From: Edwardsiella tarda ATCC 15947 = NBRC 105688
Lineage (GTDB): Bacteria; Pseudomonadota; Gammaproteobacteria; Enterobacterales; Enterobacteriaceae
Direction of reading: 5' to 3'
Length of the DNA stretch: 64,000 nucleotides
Assembly: GCF_003113495.2 (NCBI RefSeq)
Contig: NZ_CP084506.1
Location: forward strand, 1,984,001-2,048,000
The notes beneath the pieces were generated by a model. It had not been told where the DNA came from. It did not search any database and saw nothing but the letters and a program-made list of their open reading frames with translations. The translations under genes and the position numbers were made by a program. Position 1 is the stretch's first letter. Each line of letters opens with the position of its first letter. Positions 57,692-64,000 of this stretch are shown piece by piece.

Positions 57692-58600
57692 TTAGCGGTC
57701 TTTCGGGTCGAGGGCATCACGCAAGCCATCGCCGATAAAGTTAAAACAAAACAGGGTGATCACCAGGAAGGCGGCCGGAAAGATCAATAACCAGGGGGAA
57801 ACTTCCATCGAATTGGCGCCGTCGCTTAGCAACGCCCCCCAACTGCTGAGCGGCTCCTGCGTCCCCAGACCGAGGAAGCTTAAGAACGATTCGAACAGGA
57901 TCATGCCGGGCACCAACAGCGAGGCGTAGACCACCACCACCCCCAGTACGTTCGGCACCACGTGGCGCAGGATGATGCGCCCGGTACTCACCCCGCCGAC
58001 CTGCGCCGCCTCGATGAACTCCTTACGTTTCAAACTCAGCGTCTGGCCACGCACGATACGCGCCATATCCAACCAGGAAACCATGCCGATGGCGATGAAG
58101 ATCAACAGGATATTCTGACCAAAGAAGGTGACCAACAGAATGACGAAGAACATGAAGGGAAAGGAGTTCAGGATCTCCAGCAGACGCATCATCACCGAGT
58201 CGACCTTCCCCCCCAGGTAGCCGGAGAGCGCGCCGTACAGCGTGCCGACCACCACCGCCACCAACGCGGCGGCGATACCGACCATCAGCGAGATGCGCCC
58301 CCCGATGGCGACACGCACCAGCAGATCGCGCCCCGAGGAGTCGGTGCCGAAATAGTGCCCGCCCTCGAGCGCCGGGGCCGAGGACATCATGTTCCAATCG
58401 GTATCATCATAGGCAAAAGACGACAACATCGGCGCCAACACGACGAACAACGCGATCAAGGCCAAGACAACCAGGCTGATCAGCGCCGCCCGGTTATGCA
58501 TAAAGCGGCGGCGGGCATCCTGCCATAGACTGCGCCCCTCGACATCCAACTGTTCGCTGAAACGCTCGACGGCGGCGGCGTTACTCTTATTGACTCGCAT
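57692..58600 (-). CDS. oppC: Oligopeptide ABC transporter permease OppC
   Basis: This 302-residue permease has an N-terminal membrane segment ([21 protein letters not shown] near residues 38-58), the periplasmic [21 protein letters not shown], and a core of five further segments. The EAA-type loop is [21 protein letters not shown]. It pairs with OppB and matches E. coli OppC along its length. Confidence 0.96.
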   Translation of the reverse strand: MRVNKSNAAAVERFSEQLDVEGRSLWQDARRRFMHNRAALISLVVLALIALFVVLAPMLSSFAYDDTDWNMMSSAPALEGGHYFGTDSSGRDLLVRVAIGGRISLMVGIAAALVAVVVGTLYGALSGYLGGKVDSVMMRLLEILNSFPFMFFVILLVTFFGQNILLIFIAIGMVSWLDMARIVRGQTLSLKRKEFIEAAQVGGVSTGRIILRHVVPNVLGVVVVYASLLVPGMILFESFLSFLGLGTQEPLSSWGALLSDGANSMEVSPWLLIFPAAFLVITLFCFNFIGDGLRDALDPKDR

Positions 58601-58612
58601 AAACGCCTCCTG

Positions 58613-59533
58613 TTAGTAGCGGATCTTGGGATCGATCACGGCGTATAGCACGTCAACGATGGCATTGAACAGAATCGTCAGCGTACCGACCAGGATGGTC
58701 AGGCTGAGTACCAGCGAATAGTCACGGTTCAACGCCCCGTTGACGAACAGCTGGCCGATCCCCGGCAGACCGTAGATGGTCTCGATCACCATCGAACCGG
58801 TGATAATGCCGACAAAGGCAGGCCCCATATAGGAGAGCACCGGCAGCAGCGCCGGACGCAGCGCGTGGCGCCACACGATACGCCGCATCGGCAAGCCCTT
58901 GGCACGCGCGGTACGAATGAAGTTCGAATGTAACACCTCGATCATCGATCCGCGGGTGATACGCGCGATGCCGGCGATATAGGAGAGCGACAAGGCCACC
59001 ATCGGCAACAGCATGTATTTCAACGCCCCACCGTTCCAGCCGCCGCCAGGCAGCCAATGTAGCGAAATGGCGAAGATCAGTACCAGCAACGGCGCCACCA
59101 CGAAGCTGGGTATCACCACGCCGGTCATGGCGAAGGTCATCACCAAGTAGTCCCAGCGCGAATTCTGCTTCAAGGCGGCGACGGCCCCCGCCGTGACGCC
59201 GAGCACCAGCGCCATCACGAAGGCGGCCAGCCCCAACTTAGCGGAGACCGGAAAGGAAGCGGCGAGCAGATCGTTAACCGAATAATCCTTGTATTTGAAC
59301 GATGGCCCGAAGTCCCCCTTGGAGAGTTGCAGCAGGTAGTGGCCGTACTGCTTCCAGATGGGATCGTTGAGATGGTACTTGGCCTCGATGTTGGCCATCA
59401 CCTCCGGCGGCAGCGTACGCTCGCCGGTGAACGGACTGCCTGGCGCTAGGCGCATCATAAAGAAGGAGATAGTCACCAGGATGAACAGCGTCGGTATCGC
59501 CTCTAGGAAGCGACGAAATATGAATTTTAGCAT
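58613..59533 (-). CDS. oppB: Oligopeptide ABC transporter permease OppB
   Basis: This 306-residue permease, the same length as in E. coli, has about six membrane segments. The start MLKFIFRRFLEAIPTLFILV is characteristic. RLAPGSPFTGERTLPPEVMANIEAKYHLNDP and the EAA loop RTARAKGLPMRRIVWRHALRPA are visible. The ATG at 59533 is preferred over a start nine codons earlier that would run into the intercistronic hairpin. Confidence 0.96.
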   Translation of the reverse strand: MLKFIFRRFLEAIPTLFILVTISFFMMRLAPGSPFTGERTLPPEVMANIEAKYHLNDPIWKQYGHYLLQLSKGDFGPSFKYKDYSVNDLLAASFPVSAKLGLAAFVMALVLGVTAGAVAALKQNSRWDYLVMTFAMTGVVIPSFVVAPLLVLIFAISLHWLPGGGWNGGALKYMLLPMVALSLSYIAGIARITRGSMIEVLHSNFIRTARAKGLPMRRIVWRHALRPALLPVLSYMGPAFVGIITGSMVIETIYGLPGIGQLFVNGALNRDYSLVLSLTILVGTLTILFNAIVDVLYAVIDPKIRY

Positions 59534-59548
59534 AGCCCAAACCCTGTA

Positions 59549-59569
59549 CGCCGGCCGCAACGGCCGGCG
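59549..59569 (-). other. Intercistronic hairpin between oppA and oppB
   Basis: A perfect nine-pair stem CGCCGGCCG/CGGCCGGCG with a three-base loop, plus a second GC stem just upstream (59570-59600), fills the oppA-oppB gap. There is no U-tract. It probably raises OppA level over the permease by 3' end protection or partial termination. Confidence 0.65.
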
Positions 59570-59608
59570 GTCGTCTACCCGACGGCCGGTCGCCCGGCCG
59601 CGCGGTTA

Positions 59609-61246
59609 TTAGTGTTGAATGATGTAGAGGTTCTTATCGTAGACATAATCCAGCGGATCCTGGCCGGTGTAGCCACCGACATAGGGTTTCACCAGACGGG
59701 CGTTAACATAGTAATAGACCGGCACGATGGCGGAGTCTTTATCCAACTGCTGCTCGGCCTGCTGATACACCTGGGCGCGTCCAGCCTTATCCTTCGCCTG
59801 CAAGGCACCAGACATGATGCGATCGAAGGCCGCGCTCTTATAGTGCGGCGTGTTGTTGCTGCTGTTGGACAGCATCATGTTGAGGAAAGAGCTCGGCTCG
59901 TTATAGTCGGCACACCAGGCCGCGCGCGCCACGTCGTAGTTCCCCTGGTGACGCGAGTCGAGGAAGGTCTTCCACTCCTGGTTCTCCAGTTTCACGTCGA
60001 TGCCCAGGTTCTTCTTCCAGATGGCGGCGGCGGCGATCGCCAGCTTCTTATGCAGATCCGAGGTGTTGTACAACAGGTTGAAGCTGAGCGGCTTGTCCGG
60101 GCCATAGCCCGCCTCGGCCAGCAGCTTCTTGGCCTCCTGGTTGCGCTTCTCCTGCGACCAGCCAAACCAGGCCGGCGGCGTCAGGTTGGCACCATCGGTA
60201 TAGGGAGGGGTAAAGCTATAGGCCGGCAGATCGCCCTGATTCTTCACCTTGTTGACGATGATGTCGCGATCCAACCCCAGCTTAAGCGCCTCGCGCACAC
60301 GCGGATCGTTAAACGGCGGCTTCTGGTTGTTGATCTCGTAGTAGTAGGTACACAGATACGGGTCGACCTTAACCTGCTCGGGGATCTCACGCTTCAGCTT
60401 CTGGAACATCTCGATCGGCATGTTGTTGTAGGTCATGTCGATCTCGCCGGTCCGGTAGCGGTTCACATCGGTCACTTCCGAGGCGATGGGCAGGAAGGTC
60501 ACCTTGTCGATCACCGTCTTGGCGTTATCCCAATACTGCGGGTTACGCTCCAGCACGATACGCTCGTTGACCACCCAGTCTTTCAACTTATAGGCGCCAT
60601 TGCTGACGTAGTTCTGCGGCAGGGTCCATTTCTCGCCATACTTCTCGACCGCCGCCTTGTTGACCGGCTTCATCGCGTAGTGGGCGGTCATCTCCGGCAG
60701 GTAAGGCACCGGCTCGCTCAGGGTCACCTGGAAGGTGTGATCATCCAGCGCCTTCACCCCCAGCGCCGACTTGTCCTGCTTACCGGCGATGATGTCATCG
60801 ATATTAGCGACATGCGCATACTGCAGATAACTGGCGTAAGGTGATGCCGTCTTCGGATCCGCCATGCGCTGCCAGCTATAGACGAAGTCTTCGGCGGTGA
60901 CCGGCTCACCATTCGACCACTTGGCGTCCGGACGCAGATAGAAGACCCACACCTTGTTGTCTTTGCTCTCCCAACGCTCGGCCACCCCAGGGATGGTATG
61001 CCCCTTGGTGTCATGCTGCGTCAGCCCCTCCAACAGATCGTTGGTGACATTATTCTCCGGCACCCCTTCGATTTTATGTGGATCAAGGGAGGAGACTTCG
61101 GAGCCGTTGTTTCTGACCAGTTCCTGCTTTGCCGCCAGTTTCACGCCGGCGGGCACCTCGGCTGCCGCCGCCTGGAAGGCGACACCGCCCAGGGCGCTAC
61201 AGATGGCGAGGGTTAACATACGCTTTTTGATGATGTGTTTGCTCAT
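59609..61246 (-). CDS. oppA: Periplasmic oligopeptide-binding protein OppA
   Basis: This 545-residue family-5 solute-binding protein has a signal peptide cut after AAA near residue 28. Family stretches are SSLDPHKIEGVPENNVTNDLLEGL, YLRPDAKWSNGEPVTAEDFVYSW and FNDPRVREALKLGLDRDIIVNKV. It binds two- to five-residue peptides with little side-chain preference. The ATG at 61246 (MSKHIIKKRML) has GGGAGTGG upstream; an upstream in-frame frame lacks a signal. Low levels of rare codons suit high expression. Confidence 0.96.
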   Translation of the reverse strand: MSKHIIKKRMLTLAICSALGGVAFQAAAAEVPAGVKLAAKQELVRNNGSEVSSLDPHKIEGVPENNVTNDLLEGLTQHDTKGHTIPGVAERWESKDNKVWVFYLRPDAKWSNGEPVTAEDFVYSWQRMADPKTASPYASYLQYAHVANIDDIIAGKQDKSALGVKALDDHTFQVTLSEPVPYLPEMTAHYAMKPVNKAAVEKYGEKWTLPQNYVSNGAYKLKDWVVNERIVLERNPQYWDNAKTVIDKVTFLPIASEVTDVNRYRTGEIDMTYNNMPIEMFQKLKREIPEQVKVDPYLCTYYYEINNQKPPFNDPRVREALKLGLDRDIIVNKVKNQGDLPAYSFTPPYTDGANLTPPAWFGWSQEKRNQEAKKLLAEAGYGPDKPLSFNLLYNTSDLHKKLAIAAAAIWKKNLGIDVKLENQEWKTFLDSRHQGNYDVARAAWCADYNEPSSFLNMMLSNSSNNTPHYKSAAFDRIMSGALQAKDKAGRAQVYQQAEQQLDKDSAIVPVYYYVNARLVKPYVGGYTGQDPLDYVYDKNLYIIQH

Positions 61247-62002
61247 TACTACCACTCCCGTATTCAAAAGGAAGCCTGTTAGCAGGCTGGTCAACATGGT
61301 GTGTTATGGCTACCGTCGCGGAGGAACGAGTCCGCGGCGGCGGCTGGCCTGACGTGCCCACAGGGGGCCGCAAGCATTATTGTTGCCGGGTAACGAAATC
61401 ACGACGCCATACGTCGCGAGGTTAATGATGGACAGGAGCGGCGCAGGATGCGCTATGACACCACGGGAGAGGACGCATAATCAGCGCGAGTTGACGCTGT
61501 AACATGCCATACCAAGGGAACCACCTGTAATGCTGGCAGCCACGCTTGGCCGCCTAACGCCTACCCTGAGTCGACTCACTGCCCGACGCACTGTTTTAAT
61601 TCGTGCTTTCTCACAGACTGCCCTCAGCCAAGACAAAAATCAATCTTAACTTACTGATATAAAATAAAATATACGTGAAACCCCCTTTCCATTGTCTAAT
61701 GTTTCGCCGAACAGAAAAAAAGCAAAATAAAATTACAATTGATGTGTTTTTTCTAGAGATAAAGACTAATTGTTAGCGTGTATTTTTCGGCTCGGCGCGG
61801 AAGAATGTACACAATAGCAACGATTGTGTAGGACAAATTTGCGCAAATAGAACGGGAATAGGTGAATTAACCCTGAGTAATAGTTAGAGAGGAAAACAAA
61901 ATAGAAAATGATTAAATATATTAAAAAAATAAACAGCTAATTAAAGGCACGAGATTCTGTATTCGGCGCGCCATCGCAGACACGCCGAACCACCTGGCAA
62001 AG
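61247..62002. other. Long AT-rich oppA upstream region
   Basis: This 756-bp region before oppA has no supported gene. The half next to ychE (about 61600-61960) is strongly AT-rich with long A and T runs. Near oppA the leader contains the C/A-rich stretch CCATAACACACCATG (minus strand, 61295-61309), a possible GcvB sRNA target, and a small stem GCCTGTTAGCAGGC. In E. coli oppA also has a long leader controlled by GcvB and Lrp. Confidence 0.5.
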
Positions 62003-62647
62003 TTACAGCAATCCTGGGAAGATCGCCTTCACCCCGGTCACGATAAACTCGATCCCCAAGGCCATCAGCAACAGACCCATGATACGCGTCACCACGTTAA
62101 TCCCCGTCTGCCCCAACAAACGCACCAACAGCGGCGCGGCGCGGAAGAGCAGCCAGCAGCAGAAGGCAAACAAGATGATCGCCAACGAGAAGCCCAGCAG
62201 ATTCTGCCAGCCGTGGTAACGTGAACTCCAGACGATGGTCGAGCTGATGGCGCCAGGACCGGCCATCAGAGGCAATGCCAGCGGCACGACCCCCACGTTC
62301 TCACGGATCGCCGTCTCCGATTTCTCCTGTTTATTCTGTTTGTCCTCCCCCAGCTTACCGCTGATCATCGACATGGCGATGGTCACCACCAGGATGCCGC
62401 CGGCAATACGGAAGGAGTCGATGGAGATACCGAAGAAATAGAGGATGGAGTCGCCCAGTAGCAAGGCGATAATAAGAATGATCGCCACCGAGAGATTCGC
62501 GGTCAGGTTAGTCCGATTGCGCGCCGCAACGGCCTGATAGCTGGTCATACTGATGAAGACGGGCAAGATCCCTACCGGGTTTACCAAGGCGAACAGGCCA
62601 ATAAAAAATTTGATATACCCGGACAAGTCCAGCAGAGACTGACTCAC
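62003..62647 (-). CDS. ychE: MarC family inner membrane protein YchE
   Basis: This 214-residue protein has six predicted membrane segments and no known function. FFIGLFALVNPVGILPVFISMTSY and SISGKLGEDKQNKQEKSETA-type loop sequences match E. coli YchE almost exactly, as does LPLMAGPGAISSTIVW. The GTG at 62647 is chosen over GTG 62659, because GGAG lies six bases before it and the length then agrees with E. coli. It lies between oppA and adhE, as in E. coli. Confidence 0.93.
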   Translation of the reverse strand: MSQSLLDLSGYIKFFIGLFALVNPVGILPVFISMTSYQAVAARNRTNLTANLSVAIILIIALLLGDSILYFFGISIDSFRIAGGILVVTIAMSMISGKLGEDKQNKQEKSETAIRENVGVVPLALPLMAGPGAISSTIVWSSRYHGWQNLLGFSLAIILFAFCCWLLFRAAPLLVRLLGQTGINVVTRIMGLLLMALGIEFIVTGVKAIFPGLL

Positions 62648-63139
62648 TATGTGCTCCACAAGTTAAAGATGATGGTCATCGCGCGCTAATGTAATAGAAA
62701 TACCTGCGCCGATCTATCATCCCGCCATAGAATTTTGTCATTTAACCAGAGATGCCGCCTATCCTACTCTCCATTGTGTGCGCTACCCAGCGACGTGATT
62801 TTAACCATTAATCCTGTCTTTTTTCTTGTAACTAATAATCATTATCAAAACAACCATGCTGAATGGAGTCAGCCTGCCGTTTTCGTGACCCTAATCACAA
62901 AACAAATACCCAAGAATGAGTAAGCTTCGTTACATCAAAAAAGATGAATTAGGGATGACCATCTTGGTAAGGTGAAACGGCTGTATGCCTGAGCGCCTTA
63001 CCTCGGAGATTAAGCTGTTTTAGCAAATTAGCAGCCCGGGCGTCGGCAATAACCCGGCAAAGGTGACACCGCCAGCTATACTTGTGTGCCTTGTGCGGCT
63101 GATTGACTAAAAAAGTTTAACATTATCAGGAGAGCATTC
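62648..63139. other. adhE-ychE divergent control region
   Basis: This 492-bp region has no supported gene. It should hold the adhE promoters, with their long leader, and the ychE promoter. A Fur-like sequence is at 62828-62846. The last 100 bp upstream of adhE is a leader with CAGGAGAG as ribosome binding site. Confidence 0.5.
62828..62846. promoter_or_regulatory. Fur-box-like sequence upstream of adhE
   Basis: The right arm ATAATCATTATC is a perfect match to the Fur consensus and the full 19 bases match at 15 positions. adhE and ychE are not classic Fur targets, so it may be chance in AT-rich DNA. Confidence 0.35.
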
Positions 63140-64000
63140 ATGGCTGTAACCAATACTGCTGAACTCGATGCGCTGGTCGCCCGTGTAAAAAACGCCCAAC
63201 GCGAGTTTGCTAACTTCTCTCAGGAACAAGTCGACAAGATCTTCCGCGCCGCCGCCCTGGCCGCTGCCGATGCCCGCATCCCGTTGGCTAAGATGGCCGT
63301 CGCCGAATCCGGCATGGGTATCGTGGAAGATAAAGTGATCAAGAACCACTTCGCCTCCGAATATATCTACAACGCCTACAAAGACGAGAAGACCTGCGGC
63401 ATTCTGTCTGAAGACGACACCTTCGGCACCATCACCATCGCCGAGCCGACTGGCCTGATCTGCGGTATCGTTCCGACCACTAACCCGACCTCTACCGCAA
63501 TCTTCAAGGCGTTGATCAGCCTGAAGACGCGTAACGGTATCATCTTCTCTCCGCATCCGCGTGCCAAGCAGGCCACCAACAAGGCGGCTGATATCGTACT
63601 GCAGGCTGCCATCGCCGCCGGTGCGCCGAAAGACATCATCGGCTGGATCGATGAGCCGTCCGTCGAGCTGTCCAACGCCCTGATGCACCACCCGGACATC
63701 AACCTGATCCTGGCCACCGGTGGCCCGGGCATGGTTAAAGCGGCCTACAGCTCCGGCAAACCGGCGATCGGTGTCGGCGCGGGCAACACCCCGGTAGTGA
63801 TCGACGAAACCGCTGACATCAAGCGTGCCGTCGCCTCCATCCTGATGTCCAAGACCTTCGACAACGGCGTCATCTGTGCCTCTGAGCAGTCTGTCATCGT
63901 GGTCGACTCCGTCTACGACAAAGTACGTGAGCGTTTTGCTACCCACGGCGGCTACATGCTGCAGGGTAAAGAACTGAAAGCCGTTCAGGACATCATCCTG
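63140..64000 (+). CDS. adhE: Bifunctional aldehyde-alcohol dehydrogenase AdhE (3' truncated by window edge)
   Basis: The first 287 residues of the fermentative enzyme reduce acetyl-CoA to acetaldehyde (N-terminal domain) and then to ethanol (C-terminal domain, outside the window). The frame is open to the last base. The aldehyde dehydrogenase region shows IVPTTNPTSTAIFKALI, LATGGPGMVKAAYSSGKPAIGVGAGNTPV and the catalytic cysteine of FDNGVICASEQSVIV near residue 246. The start MAVTNTAELDALVARVKNAQ matches E. coli. Strong codon bias suggests high expression. Confidence 0.96.
   Translation, partial: MAVTNTAELDALVARVKNAQREFANFSQEQVDKIFRAAALAAADARIPLAKMAVAESGMGIVEDKVIKNHFASEYIYNAYKDEKTCGILSEDDTFGTITIAEPTGLICGIVPTTNPTSTAIFKALISLKTRNGIIFSPHPRAKQATNKAADIVLQAAIAAGAPKDIIGWIDEPSVELSNALMHHPDINLILATGGPGMVKAAYSSGKPAIGVGAGNTPVVIDETADIKRAVASILMSKTFDNGVICASEQSVIVVDSVYDKVRERFATHGGYMLQGKELKAVQDIIL

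Noticed and set aside
63107..63946. A 279-codon minus-strand frame opposite adhE
   Set aside because: It is a shadow of adhE, which matches E. coli AdhE and has the expected start and ribosome binding site.

Overview
The window is a stretch of enterobacterial core chromosome with high GC. Almost every gene has a recognisable Escherichia coli orthologue, and long blocks keep E. coli gene order. The genus is not proven by anything here. The high GC, the separate trpG and trpD genes, the four tandem tRNA-Val genes and the particular mix of E. coli blocks make Edwardsiella (Hafniaceae) my best guess, with a Serratia-like genus as the alternative.

Layout. (1) 1-9.4 kb joins pieces that are separate in E. 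coli: yniA (cut by the window edge)-yniB-hxpB-ydjM-tcyP, then kdgR/yebQ, then ribE/mdtK. ydjM is preceded by two LexA boxes. (2) 9.5-9.9 kb holds four nearly identical tRNA-Val(GAC) genes on a 98-bp period behind a strong promoter. A BOF-family lipoprotein and a roughly 215-bp inverted-repeat-bounded element follow. (3) 11.2-19.9 kb is the pdeD/yoaE/manXYZ/yobD/rlmA/cspC block, without mntP. (4) 20.8-64 kb is collinear with the E. coli cysB-to-adhE region: cysB, topA, yciN, sohB, yciK, btuR, rluB, yciO, rnm, trp operon, ompW, yciC, yciB, yciA, tonB, yciI, yciY, clsA, yciU, oppFDCBA, ychE, adhE (cut by the window edge).

Inserts into that scaffold are: cobC-cobS; a 30.8-34.8 kb group (small membrane protein, holE, a MarA-like regulator, ybiR, and a binding protein plus permease without ATPase); a BON lipoprotein and ykgJ on either side of ompW; an AT-rich two-gene cassette of unknown function plus a SulP transporter between yciC and yciB; and a Dps-like gene where E. 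coli has kch.

The most notable observations are as follows. trpE is broken into two frames at a run of six C, while the rest of the operon, its TrpR operator and its attenuator look intact. The trp leader peptide has two separated Trp codons instead of a tandem pair. The valine tRNA array has four copies. The 10.9-11.1 kb element looks like a small non-autonomous mobile repeat. An AT-rich membrane-protein cassette at 46.5-47.5 kb has no recognised function. I found no CRISPR array, prophage, rRNA gene, insertion sequence with transposase, or clear new multi-gene defence system.
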